This document shows, piece after piece, positions 7,738-16,467 of a stretch of 64,000 nucleotides of DNA. A program made the translations under genes and the position numbers. The notes under the pieces are model-generated. The model was not told the origin of the DNA. It was given only the letters and a program-made list of their open reading frames with translations, and searched no databases. Position 1 is the stretch's first letter. Every line of letters starts with the position of its first letter. The stretch is taken from the NCBI GenBank assembly GCA_029262195.1, contig JAJCZX010000004.1, forward strand, positions 153,689-217,688, in the 5' to 3' direction. This DNA is from Gemmatimonadota bacterium. GTDB lineage: Bacteria; Gemmatimonadota; Gemmatimonadetes; Gemmatimonadales; GWC2-71-9.

Positions 7738-10464
7738 TCACTCGACACGTAGACACTCGACCGGATCAATTCGGGTAACCCGGATGGCTGGTACGTATGC
7801 TGCCACGGAAGCGACGAAAAACACAGTGAATACTGCGACCGCGACAACACCTACCTCAAGAGGTTTGACACCATACAGAAACCCTCCGATGACGGGGGAC
7901 AAAAAAGCGACAACCAATACGCCGGTCAGGCCGCCTATAAACACCGAACCGCCAGCTCGTAGCATCACCCCGAGCAAAACGGACCCAGGCGAAGCACCCA
8001 CGGCCTGGCGGATTGCGAATTCACGCCGCCTAGAGTTAACCGAATGCGATACCACCGAATAAAGGCTCAGTACGGATAACAACAGGCTGGTCGTCGAAAA
8101 AGCCGCCAGGAGTTGCATGGCAAGCTTTTCTCGAGAAACCTGTCTTTCGATCAAATTTTCCATACCGCTGACTTTTTCCAGCGGCAAACTAGCGTTTACT
8201 TGCCGCAGCGCGTCTCGAGTGGCTCGGGCAGCGATCTCAGCCGAGACGCCCGCCCTGCCCCTGACCACAAGGTGCATGGTCGAGAGTGACGTGTACCCAC
8301 CCTGGGTTAACGGGAAATAGACTTCCGGCCGACCTATCTCAGCCAGATTCCCCCTACGCACATCGCCTACAATCCCAACTACGGTTCGCCACTCCCGCGG
8401 GCCGTCGGGCACCCCGCCAAGTTTCAAGCGAGAACCAACCGCCGCTCCGTTGGGCCACATATTGGCTACGGATTCGGAAATAACTGCGGTGAACAATCCG
8501 TCATGTCGGTCGGAGGTATCAAACGTGCGACCCTCCAAGAGATCAAGCCCCATGGCCTCGAAGTAACCCTCACTTGCGACCGTGAGTTCAATCACCGGAG
8601 CGCTGGCTCCTGGATCCATCCCTTCAAGCCACATCGCGGAAGCTTCCTGTGTCCCTCCCATGGGAATTGGCGACACGGCACCAGCGTGGGTTACGTCCGG
8701 GTGCTCCCTCAAATCATTCAGAAACAACCTATAAAACTGTGACACTGCACCTTCTGTCTCAGAGCGGGAGCGGGCCCTTTGTACACTTTGCGCTCTGGCA
8801 GCATCCGGATAACTAGCTTCCGGCAAAGTGACTTCGGCAACCATCACTCCAACCGGGTCAAACCCCGGTTCGTTCTCAAGCAAGCCCACGACGGTCCGAA
8901 AAAGCAGCCCTGACACCAAAACCAGTACTACGGTCACTGCCACTTCCCCACCCACCACCCAGTCCCCCATACGCGCTGTCGTCTGCCCGGACACACGTTG
9001 CGTTGAAAGTGTCCCCATACTTGCGAGCTCGCTCAGCTTAATCGACGGAAACGCCCCGAAGATTGCGGCACTCAGAGTGCCCAGCAAAGCCACGAACACA
9101 AAGCTTTTCACAGAAATAGCCAGGGTGTCTAGTCCACGAATTCCCTCCGGTGCCACCGATTGGAGGATTTCGGCGGATGCCCACCCGACGGCCAGGCCAC
9201 CGGCAACGGAGCCAATTGCCAAAATAGCATTTTCGAAAAGAAGATAGCGCACCACCATCCATCGCGAAGCGCCCAGTGCAACCCTAATCGCCAACTGGTT
9301 GGACCGCTCATAGCCGCGAGTAAACGACACTCCTGAGACATTCGCTGCAGCTACCAGTAAGATTAGTCCAGTAGCAGCAAACAACCCCACTATTATCGGT
9401 CGAATCTGACCAACGGCCTGTTCCTGAATCGGCAACACACGGTGGGTAGCGAACCCGTCCCAACCAGAATTCTCCTCCACCACAGCCTCAGTTAATGCGT
9501 CGAGCCGTTCCTGCAGCAAGGCCACTCCACCCTCCCCAACTACTCTCGCGACAACACCCAGGTCGGAGGGACCTCGCAATGGGACCTGGTGCGGAATCCA
9601 CAAATCGGGTCGGTCTGGAAAGTGGAACGCACTAGGAACATCAATGCCTCTGGGGAACCCGAAGTCAGCGGGCATCACCCCAACCACTTCGTAAGGTTCG
9701 CCGTTAAAGTTGACCAACCTTCCGACGATTGCTGGATCTGCACCGAAAAGCGATGACCACACCTTGTGGGATAAGACAACAACCTTTTCGTTTCCCACCA
9801 AACCTTCGGGAAATCCGACACCGATCATCGGGGAAACCCCGGCCACCCGAAAAAGATCGGGGGTCGTCCGAAGTCCTTCCAACCGCACAGGCCGATCATC
9901 GGCGCTGAAGTTAAAAAACTCTGTCCTAAATCCGGCTACATATTCAATTCCTTCCAACCGTGTAAACCTGTCAAAGAAACTTCCATGTACAGGTTGTCGG
10001 CGCATTCCCTCGCCCAACTGCGGAATGAAATTGTGAATAGACACAACCTCAGAGGGATACCTCACTCCGGCGTCATCAAGAAGAACATTCTCGGCGACTG
10101 AGAACATCACCATGTTCGCCCCCAGAGCTATCGAAAGAGTCACTACGACAGCGGCCGAGTAGGCGGGAGCTTTCATCAGTGACCTAACCGAGTGTTTAAA
10201 GTCCTTGATCAGAGACCCACCACCATGGCGCTCAGCCCGGGGTTTCACCCCCGATATCGACTGAAGCTCCTGTTGGAGTCTCGTCACATTCCCGAAACGG
10301 TTCCGAGCCAGGTCCCGTGCTTCGCGGCCTGACAGACCCTCTGCTCTGAGCCGTTCTTGCTCAAGAGTAATATGCTGTCGAATATCCTGTTCAATGTCGC
10401 GCAGCACCGCGTCGCGTCTGAGGATCGCCTTAACACGAAATCCCATTTTGCTCACCCAGTTCAT
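7738..10464 (-). CDS. ADOP-type ABC transporter permease (duplicated MacB/FtsX permease)
   Basis: This encodes about 908 residues. It has an N-terminal permease-prefix domain (DIEQDIRQHITLEQERLRAEG, GREARDLARNRFGN) and then two MacB_PCD-FtsX units. The first includes SLIKDFKHSVRSLMKAPAYSA; the FtsX segments include GYERSNQLAIRVALGASR and, near the C-terminus, SVNSRRREFAIRQAVGAS. The layout is that of the acidobacterial duplicated orphan permease family: no ATPase is encoded alongside and there are eight or so membrane segments. The start shares ATGA with the stop of the upstream PadR gene, which identifies it and suggests PadR controls this permease. These proteins may export lipids, peptides or drugs or act as mechanotransmitters; the substrate is unknown. 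Confidence 0.88.
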   Translation of the reverse strand: MNWVSKMGFRVKAILRRDAVLRDIEQDIRQHITLEQERLRAEGLSGREARDLARNRFGNVTRLQQELQSISGVKPRAERHGGGSLIKDFKHSVRSLMKAPAYSAAVVVTLSIALGANMVMFSVAENVLLDDAGVRYPSEVVSIHNFIPQLGEGMRRQPVHGSFFDRFTRLEGIEYVAGFRTEFFNFSADDRPVRLEGLRTTPDLFRVAGVSPMIGVGFPEGLVGNEKVVVLSHKVWSSLFGADPAIVGRLVNFNGEPYEVVGVMPADFGFPRGIDVPSAFHFPDRPDLWIPHQVPLRGPSDLGVVARVVGEGGVALLQERLDALTEAVVEENSGWDGFATHRVLPIQEQAVGQIRPIIVGLFAATGLILLVAAANVSGVSFTRGYERSNQLAIRVALGASRWMVVRYLLFENAILAIGSVAGGLAVGWASAEILQSVAPEGIRGLDTLAISVKSFVFVALLGTLSAAIFGAFPSIKLSELASMGTLSTQRVSGQTTARMGDWVVGGEVAVTVVLVLVSGLLFRTVVGLLENEPGFDPVGVMVAEVTLPEASYPDAARAQSVQRARSRSETEGAVSQFYRLFLNDLREHPDVTHAGAVSPIPMGGTQEASAMWLEGMDPGASAPVIELTVASEGYFEAMGLDLLEGRTFDTSDRHDGLFTAVISESVANMWPNGAAVGSRLKLGGVPDGPREWRTVVGIVGDVRRGNLAEIGRPEVYFPLTQGGYTSLSTMHLVVRGRAGVSAEIAARATRDALRQVNASLPLEKVSGMENLIERQVSREKLAMQLLAAFSTTSLLLSVLSLYSVVSHSVNSRRREFAIRQAVGASPGSVLLGVMLRAGGSVFIGGLTGVLVVAFLSPVIGGFLYGVKPLEVGVVAVAVFTVFFVASVAAYVPAIRVTRIDPVECLRVE

Positions 10465-10793
10465 GCACGCCTCCGTATCACCCTCGACATAGCATGCACG
10501 AACGCGTTCCAACTTGACATCTCAACCTCCAGGTGCTTTCGACCTGAGCTGGTAATTTTGTAGACCTTTACAGGTCGACCCGTATCCGACACCCCTTTTT
10601 GCGAATTAACGAAGCCCGCCCGTTCCAGGCGGTAAAGAGCAGGATATATTGACCCCTGTTCGACGGAAAGAACGGCTTCGGACAAATCTTCGATTCGCCG
10701 CGCTATGGCATAACCGTGCGCGTCCCCGTCAGAAAGAAGGCGTAATACGAGGAGCGGAAGAGTTCCCGGCACCAATTCAACTGTTTTCGACAT
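10461..10793 (-). CDS. PadR-family transcriptional regulator
   Basis: This encodes 110 residues with the PadR winged-helix fold: ELVPGTLPLLVLRLLSDGDAHGYAIARRIEDLS, then SVEQGSIYPALYRLERAGFV and the wing DTGRPVKVYKITSSGRKHLE. PadR proteins are repressors that dissociate from DNA on binding small ligands. The gene sits directly before an ADOP permease with an ATGA overlap, the standard arrangement for this permease family, so it probably represses its own two-gene operon. Upstream there is a spaced inverted repeat TGTC-N8-GACA around base 10835, a possible but weak operator. Confidence 0.9.
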   Translation of the reverse strand: MSKTVELVPGTLPLLVLRLLSDGDAHGYAIARRIEDLSEAVLSVEQGSIYPALYRLERAGFVNSQKGVSDTGRPVKVYKITSSGRKHLEVEMSSWNAFVHAMSRVIRRRA

Positions 10794-10959
10794 ATGGACA
10801 CCCTATTCGTTTCTACCTATGCATGTCTACACGTCGACAAAAGAAGAGATCCGCGGAGTTTTGAATTAAACCACGGAGGATGGGTAGCCCATCGGAACTC
10901 CTTCCCTGAGTGCGAGTTCTAACGGAGGCGGTGGTGCGAAAAAGAGGAACTCGGCAGAC

Positions 10960-11220
10960 TCACTCCGTAGTGTTGCCTTTCGTCAACAGCCGCTCTGCAA
11001 AGTCGAGCCGCTCCTGGAGTTCTCCGATTTCTTCGCGATTGAGTTCGCCCTGATCCCGAAGTTCTTCAAGTTGCTCCAGCAGCCGATCCAATTTCGCCGG
11101 ATCAATCGTACCTGACTCCAAACGATTCAGCCGATTCACCAACCAACTGTAAAACGCGACGGTGGCTCCGGTGCCAATGATCGCCGCAAACAAAACCATC
11201 ATTCCAATTATGCCGAACAA
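10960..11220 (-). CDS. Small membrane-anchored coiled-coil protein
   Basis: This encodes 86 residues. One transmembrane helix at about 3-27 (GIIGMMVLFAAIIGTGATVAFYS) is followed by a charged heptad-like segment (RLLEQLEELRDQGELNREEIGELQERLDFAERLL) that should form a coiled coil in the cytoplasm. The start is TTG, supported by a strong GAGGAGG ribosome site 5 nt upstream. The build resembles PspB/PspC-associated or other small membrane scaffold proteins, but no specific family is clear. Confidence 0.7.
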   Translation of the reverse strand: MFGIIGMMVLFAAIIGTGATVAFYSWLVNRLNRLESGTIDPAKLDRLLEQLEELRDQGELNREEIGELQERLDFAERLLTKGNTTE

Positions 11221-11293
11221 TTTTCCTCCTCAAGGAAATCGTGTCTCCCTGTTGGTTCTGGAATCTACATCCGCCCGTCACCATCCCGAGGCC

Positions 11294-11737
11294 TCAGACT
11301 CCGTACTGCCTGAGGTGATGGTCGAAGTGTTTGTGACAAAAAACACCCCAGATCTTCCGGCTCATAGAACCAAAGATGGGATGATCGCACATCTCCCGTC
11401 GGGTTCCTCGCTTACGAACCTCTCCACCCGGGCAATCAGTTCCTTAACAGCAGCCTTCCAGTTACCGGTGGAGTGACAAACGCTTCCGGCGGGCCCTTGA
11501 CCTTCCCCTTTGACCAGGAAACGACGTAGAGGATCATATATTTCAGAGCGGAAAACGCGGGAGCCCATAAACCGGTTTGGCCTCCAACTCGCCCAGGGTC
11601 AGGAGCATCTGGTCGCCGAGGTGGGCGATCATTTCGGGGGCAGACATTTGACCCCGTAGGGATGACAGGTCGGGATCTAATTTCCTGAGCCGCTTCAGGA
11701 TATTGGAGCGGTCGGCGGGGTTCAAAATGGTTTTCAT
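11294..11737 (-). pseudogene. DUF1569 (DinB-like) gene broken by three frameshifts
   Basis: The first 58 or so codons read MKTILNPADRSNILKRL...MIAHLGDQMLLTLGELEAKPVYG, the usual start of DUF1569 proteins. The match then continues in a second frame (YVVSWSKGKVKGPPEAFVTPPVT), in a third frame (WKAAVKELIARVERFVSEEPDG) and back in the first frame (DHPIFGSMSRKIWGVFCHKHF, then DHHLRQYGV and stop). Each switch is explained by loss of one base, so three losses restore the original frame and total length (148 codons, normal for the family). The conserved HLxD and HxxHHLRQ metal-site motifs remain readable. Either the gene is recently dead or the region has clustered sequencing errors. It lies one base from the following aminotransferase-like gene. 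Confidence 0.8.
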
Positions 11738-11738
11738 A

Positions 11739-13019
11739 CTATCCTAACACCTGTGCGGTAGCGCCCATAAAACGCGCAATGTCCTCTTCGGTGTTAGCCA
11801 CGTTGGGCGATATCCGAACCGTGTTGAGTTGATCAGTGGCAAAAGCCCTCATGACGAAGCCGTGCTCCCTGAACATTTGCGTGGCGAACGCATTGGCTCT
11901 CATACCATTGACCTCAAGGGCGTAAAGCGACGCGGATAAACCAGAGTCAGTTGGCGATCGCCAGGTGAATTCGTTCGAGCCGGCGACTTCCTGCATAAAC
12001 CTGTTTCTTAAGGAAGCATAGTGAGCGTCTTTGGTCTCTTGCCCAATCGCAACCTGGAAATCAATCGCATTGCCCAGAGTCAACAACTCGGCGAGGTTTC
12101 GAGTACCATAGTCTTCGAATCTCCTGGCACTATCAGGCCATCTGGCCTGGCCCCACGTAACCCACATGGGGCTGAGGTGTTGCTGAACGTCATTGCTCAA
12201 GTAGAGGACTCCGAGGCCTTTGGGAGCCTGGAGCCATTTGTGCGGGCTGGCGCTGAAAAAATCGACTCCGGAATCTCCAACCTCGATGTCCAACATACCG
12301 AGCGTCTGCGCCCCGTCCACCGCAACAAATTCAACACCATTGCTTTTCGCCATCCGAGCTAACTCGGACATGGGGTGCCTCAAGCCCACCGTATTGTCGA
12401 CGTGCGGGACAACCAGCACCCTGGTTCGTGGCGTGATTTGTTCCTCATAGCGCCCGAGCAGTTCATCGGTCGTCATCTCCATAACGCGGTCCCAGGGAAA
12501 ATCGAACCTCTTCACGCTGTACCCGCGCGTCGCTCCATGGTGCTCCCAACACACACTTGCCCCCGGGTGATTGATGGAGCTGAACAGAACTTCGTCGCCG
12601 ACACCCAGTGGCAGACCGGCTGCAAGAACGTTGAACCCTTCGGTCGTATTGTGTGTGATAGCCACTTCGGAGATTTGGCAGGAAAGCAGAGTAGCGACTT
12701 TGGCCCGCACAATCTCCCGAGGTTCATCCCACTCCCCCGACCACATGTAGAACCAGGGATTTGTCTCCATCAATCTCAAATAGGCGATGTGCGCCTCGTG
12801 GACGGTGCGCGGCACGGTGCCGATTGACCCGTGATTGAAATAGGTGACCGCGGGATCAACCATGTACCGGTCTTTATACCTGAAATTACGTACGCTGCCC
12901 CGGCGTTCGATCAAATCAACGTCGGCGGCGAATGTCCGATCAGTATCGACTATCGAACTTACCCCGGCCATTCCGGCAATAGCTGAGATCTGCTTGAGAA
13001 ACGCTCTACGATGGTTCAT
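11739..13019 (-). CDS. Tat-exported class V aminotransferase-fold PLP enzyme
   Basis: This encodes 426 residues and begins with a twin-arginine signal (NHRRAFLKQISAIAGMAGVSS). The PLP fold follows: YFNHGSIGTVPRTV, TTEGFNVLAAGLP, VDGAQTLGMLDI with the cofactor-binding aspartate, and SASPHKWLQAPKGLGVLYL with the Schiff-base lysine. The C-terminal domain has RISPNVANTEEDI. The closest familiar relatives are isopenicillin-N-epimerase-like and cysteine-desulfurase-like proteins, so racemase, lyase or desulfurase activity is possible. Folding with cofactor before Tat export to the periplasm fits the signal. It lies downstream of the D-aminoacylase-like gene, which is also Tat-targeted. Confidence 0.83.
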   Translation of the reverse strand: MNHRRAFLKQISAIAGMAGVSSIVDTDRTFAADVDLIERRGSVRNFRYKDRYMVDPAVTYFNHGSIGTVPRTVHEAHIAYLRLMETNPWFYMWSGEWDEPREIVRAKVATLLSCQISEVAITHNTTEGFNVLAAGLPLGVGDEVLFSSINHPGASVCWEHHGATRGYSVKRFDFPWDRVMEMTTDELLGRYEEQITPRTRVLVVPHVDNTVGLRHPMSELARMAKSNGVEFVAVDGAQTLGMLDIEVGDSGVDFFSASPHKWLQAPKGLGVLYLSNDVQQHLSPMWVTWGQARWPDSARRFEDYGTRNLAELLTLGNAIDFQVAIGQETKDAHYASLRNRFMQEVAGSNEFTWRSPTDSGLSASLYALEVNGMRANAFATQMFREHGFVMRAFATDQLNTVRISPNVANTEEDIARFMGATAQVLG

Positions 13020-13073
13020 GGAGGTCCAATATTGAAGTTCTTAGCCGTCGAGTACATGCCTTGACTACACGCA

Positions 13074-14696
13074 TTAATTTCTCCGTCCCAACAAAATTCT
13101 TCCCGGTGTAGCACCCGTGTGCTCACCATCTCGCACCACCATAGTCCCATTTACACAAACGTGTTCCATCCCGACAGCATATTGATGTGGCGCCGCAAAC
13201 GTGGCTGTATCCTGAATTGTTTCCGGGTCAAACACAGCGATGTCGGCGAAGACACCAGGCTCAAGCCGACCTCTCCCGCGAAGTCGAAACAGATCGGCTG
13301 GCATGCTCGTCATTTTTTTAACCGCATTTTCAAGAGACAAAAGACCGCGCTCTCGAACGTAGTACCCCAACAACCTTGCGAACGAACCGTAGGACCGCGG
13401 ATGTGGGGTTCCCTCCCCCAATTCACCATGAGTGGCCAACGCCGAACCGTCGGAACACAGCATCCCCAACGGATGGGCCAACATGCGTTCGGTATTCTCT
13501 TCGCTCATTCCGAATCCCACTATACCCGTGCTATTGCGATCCTCAATCACCAGTTGCACCGTCAGGTCGTAGGGATCAACTCCACGCTCGCTGGCAAGAG
13601 TACCCAGACGTTTCCCCTCGGCCCACCGCAATTGGCTCGACGCAGTGGAGCTAATCTGAACAGCATCCCAGGACCCCAGTTTCGCGACCTTTTCGAGCAC
13701 CGCGCCTCTAATACCCGCGTGTCCGTTGGCCAGTCGGCCGATGAAGGCATCGGTGCCGCCGTTTCGCACCCACGGCGGAAAGAGTGATGCCAGGCCGGTG
13801 CTGTACGCCACGTAGGGATATCGGTCGAACGACACTCCCTGCCCGGCATCTGACGCACGCTGAAGAGTTGCAAGCGCCACCTCGGCTTTCCACCAATTCC
13901 GTTCACCCTGGGCTTTGAGGTGGCTTACGTTAACGGGAACCCCGGCAGCCACCCCGATTTGCAGAGCCTCCTCAATGGCCGCAAGCAATTCATCATCTTC
14001 GTTTCGCATATGGCTTGTATACGGCAAACCGGTGCCCCGGAACTCGGCTGCCAGCCGCACAAGTTCCTCCTTGCCTGCAAACACTCCTGGCACGTACTCA
14101 AGCCCTGACGACAGGCCCAACGCGCCACCCGACCTCGCCTCACCAACCAACATGGCCATCGTCTCCAACTCTTCCGGCGTAGCGGGTCGATCATCGAAGC
14201 CAACCACCGCACCTCTAACCGTGCCTGCCCCTATCGAGCTGCCAAGGTTAACCGATGGCCCCACCTCGGCGATCGAAGCCAGGAACTCGGACAGCGACCC
14301 CTCGCCCGAACCGTCTCCATTCCACAATCCTTTTGAACTGCCGTCTTGCCCACAAATTTCGGTGGTCACGCCCTGCCGGATCTTGCTGTCGGCTGACGGG
14401 TTGATGAGGAGCTCGTCGTCAGTATGCGAGTGGGGATCGATAAAGCCCGGAGAAACCGCCAGACCACGCGCATCGATCTCATGTGTACCCACCGACGAAA
14501 GGTTCGCCCCGATCGCAACGACGATGTTGCCCTCAACTGCTACGTCAGCAACGATCCCGGGATTGCCCAGCCCGTCGAATACGATTCCACCCCGAAAAAC
14601 CAGCGACACCCTGGGGGGCGCGTCGACATAAACAGGAAGCAAAAAAGAGCCGGCTGCCGTAGCACCTGCGTGCAAAAAATCGCGTCTTTTCATCAT
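13074..14696 (-). CDS. N-acyl-D-amino-acid deacylase-like amidohydrolase, Tat-exported
   Basis: This encodes about 540 residues. The chosen start (MMKRRDFLHAGATAAGSFLLP) gives a textbook twin-arginine signal; the frame stays open 36 codons further up but would run into the neighbouring DUF1707 gene. Metal-site motifs are SPGFIDPHSHTDDELL (HxH), GVTTEICGQDGSS, TSHMRNEDDELL and VNVSHLKAQG, with SDGSALATHG near the C-terminus, the order seen in D-aminoacylases and dihydroorotase-like proteins. These remove acyl groups from N-acyl-D-amino acids. Together with the preceding PLP enzyme it could process D-amino-acid derivatives such as cell-wall products; this is inference. Confidence 0.85.
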   Translation of the reverse strand: MMKRRDFLHAGATAAGSFLLPVYVDAPPRVSLVFRGGIVFDGLGNPGIVADVAVEGNIVVAIGANLSSVGTHEIDARGLAVSPGFIDPHSHTDDELLINPSADSKIRQGVTTEICGQDGSSKGLWNGDGSGEGSLSEFLASIAEVGPSVNLGSSIGAGTVRGAVVGFDDRPATPEELETMAMLVGEARSGGALGLSSGLEYVPGVFAGKEELVRLAAEFRGTGLPYTSHMRNEDDELLAAIEEALQIGVAAGVPVNVSHLKAQGERNWWKAEVALATLQRASDAGQGVSFDRYPYVAYSTGLASLFPPWVRNGGTDAFIGRLANGHAGIRGAVLEKVAKLGSWDAVQISSTASSQLRWAEGKRLGTLASERGVDPYDLTVQLVIEDRNSTGIVGFGMSEENTERMLAHPLGMLCSDGSALATHGELGEGTPHPRSYGSFARLLGYYVRERGLLSLENAVKKMTSMPADLFRLRGRGRLEPGVFADIAVFDPETIQDTATFAAPHQYAVGMEHVCVNGTMVVRDGEHTGATPGRILLGRRN

Positions 14697-14733
14697 ATGG
14701 TTAACAAGCGCGGGCGGACCATACCTGGGCCTT

Positions 14734-15396
14734 TTATTCTCTTCTGCCGCGGGACGGCCCGATTTGACCAACGTTTCCGCCGGTTGAGAGAAAGGCTCCA
14801 TCAATCGACATCACTTTTATTTCCACCGCCGCCATCACCGCGACTCCGGTTATCCGAAGCAAAGGGAGGTCCGGGTCAATATCAATCGTGCCCCGTTCGA
14901 GAGAATCGAATTGGCCCAGTATACCATCGCCGTCGCACTGGACCTGGAGATCGGGCGGGACAATCACTTTTACGCTCCCCATCACACTGGTAACCTCAAC
15001 TTCCGTGAGACCCGCCCCGAGGTCTGCTTCCCTGAAGTCCAGCAACACCTCGCCCATCACGCTAATCACTTTGAAATACTCGGGAACGTACCAGGTGCCC
15101 TGCCGCTTGGCGGCGTTGAGAATTGACAGTACCCGTTTGGGGCGAGGCACAAACGCGGCATCGTTCGCGGGTGCAGTGTCGCCACGGATCACCACACCGG
15201 TAGCCGAGCCTCCAAGATCTGTCAGAAGGGCCTCAAGTTCGTCTCCGGTTTCGGCCCGCTGTGCCAACGCCAGCCGGCGGTCGAACTCATCGGTGTCCAG
15301 CTGAGCTGAAGCGAAGTAAGAGGTGAGGACATCCATTACCTCCTCACGCCTTTCGTGCAGTGCCATCCCCGTAGTTTCGTCTTCGTTGGTCACCAT
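14734..15396 (-). CDS. DUF1707/LiaF-like cell-envelope stress protein
   Basis: This encodes 220 residues. Residues 12-65 match the DUF1707 SHOCT-like module (HERREEVMDVLTSYFASAQLDTDEFDRRLALAQ... with the DEF/R signature). The C-terminal half (VISVMGEVLLDFREADL, VEVTSVMGSVKVIVPPDLQV, IDPDLPLLRITGVAVMAAVEIK) is the beta-helical LiaF-like C-terminal domain found in cell-wall-antibiotic response proteins. No membrane segment is seen, so it probably acts in the cytoplasm or peripherally. It is transcribed away from a divergent PD40 gene across an AT-rich promoter region. Confidence 0.8.
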   Translation of the reverse strand: MVTNEDETTGMALHERREEVMDVLTSYFASAQLDTDEFDRRLALAQRAETGDELEALLTDLGGSATGVVIRGDTAPANDAAFVPRPKRVLSILNAAKRQGTWYVPEYFKVISVMGEVLLDFREADLGAGLTEVEVTSVMGSVKVIVPPDLQVQCDGDGILGQFDSLERGTIDIDPDLPLLRITGVAVMAAVEIKVMSIDGAFLSTGGNVGQIGPSRGRRE

Positions 15397-15475
15397 GAAA
15401 ACCTAGTTCGCGCGGCGGGTTACCGGAAGCGCAAAGCGGACCCTGAACGAGCCACACAACATTCTTTAAGGAACT

Positions 15476-15497
15476 AATTGATACCAATTGATATAAT
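15476..15497 (+). promoter_or_regulatory. Direct repeat and candidate -10 box in divergent promoter region
   Basis: A 10-bp motif AATTGATA(cc/ta) occurs twice in tandem, the second copy running into TATAAT. It is the most AT-rich spot between two divergent genes and sits about 50 bp before the ATG of the downstream PD40 protein. It could hold the -10 element and a regulator site. There is no good -35 at standard spacing. Confidence 0.35.
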
Positions 15498-15545
15498 ACA
15501 ATAACAGTAGTTCCCTCAGGCGAAACTTTGGAACGGGAGACATAA

Positions 15546-16436
15546 ATGAAATTAGGAATACTGTCGTTTGGCATCCTGGCCTCAGGCACCCAAATGCTGG
15601 CCGCGACCCAGGTTGAAGAAATATCGGTATTCGCAGAGGACATCGTGTCTGTTGAAAATGACAACCTCTTCCGTGGGAATTTCTCCCCTGACGGAGACTC
15701 GTTCTACTTCTTCAGAAAAATTGATCCCGACGCGGAAGACTACCGTATCTGGGTAACAACCAACAACGGAGAAAGGTGGGGCCAACCCATACGTGTCGTC
15801 CTCGGTGAGGATGGCCACTCAGATCTCTATCCAACCATCTCACCGGATGGGGAACGACTGGTTTTTTCTTCATACCGTCCGGTCGATGGCGACACGTCCA
15901 ATCACCCCAACGCTAATCTCTGGATGTCACGACGAAACGGGAGCGGTTGGGGAGATCCCGTCCTGCTTGGCGCTTCGACGACTCTCGCCAACTATGATGC
16001 CGGTCCCTGGATCGATGGCGATGGCGTTTTGCACTGGGTAAGTACTACGCCGGACTGGCGCAATCGTATGCCCAGGCTCAGCAGACCTACCGAGAACGGA
16101 TACGCAGCCTTCGAATCCGATCCGAAGCTGGATCGGTGGGCAAATCTCAGCGGTCAGTTCCGATTGTGGGACGCTATCCCGAGCCCGGACGGTTCATTCG
16201 TTATCCTCGGAGTATCAAGACTCGAAGGAAACCGTCCTTTGCCATCGGACCTCTGGATTGCATTTAGGCAGGGTTCTGGTTGGTCCGAACCTGTGTCCCT
16301 CGGAGAGACTGTGAACTCAGCTGGTAACCACGAAAATTTCGTCACCTTCGACCCAACCTCCGGCGACATGTTGTTCGTACGGGCTTTCGCAACCTACTTC
16401 AGAGTGTCCCGGGAGTCGCTAATACGATTGAGGTAA
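15546..16436 (+). CDS. Exported PD40-type propeller protein
   Basis: This encodes 296 residues. The N-terminus MKLGILSFGILASGTQMLAA is a signal peptide. Repeats of the PD40/TolB kind follow: LFRGNFSPDGDSFYFFRK, YPTISPDGERLVFSSYRPV, WDAIPSPDGSFVILGVSR and FVTFDPTSGDMLFVR. The YPTISPDGERLVFSS block and LWMSRRNGSGWGDPVLLG are typical of OmpA-associated or secreted PD40 proteins. It has a GGGAGA ribosome site 6 nt before the ATG. It is probably periplasmic and binding rather than catalytic; its ligand is unknown. Confidence 0.78.
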   Translation: MKLGILSFGILASGTQMLAATQVEEISVFAEDIVSVENDNLFRGNFSPDGDSFYFFRKIDPDAEDYRIWVTTNNGERWGQPIRVVLGEDGHSDLYPTISPDGERLVFSSYRPVDGDTSNHPNANLWMSRRNGSGWGDPVLLGASTTLANYDAGPWIDGDGVLHWVSTTPDWRNRMPRLSRPTENGYAAFESDPKLDRWANLSGQFRLWDAIPSPDGSFVILGVSRLEGNRPLPSDLWIAFRQGSGWSEPVSLGETVNSAGNHENFVTFDPTSGDMLFVRAFATYFRVSRESLIRLR

Positions 16437-16467
16437 TGCCTTGCGCACATTACCAAAGACGTGATGC

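Noticed and set aside
13119..13787. Long plus-strand frame opposite the D-aminoacylase-like gene
   Set aside because: It is antisense to a strongly conserved coding frame with clear motifs; a shadow only.
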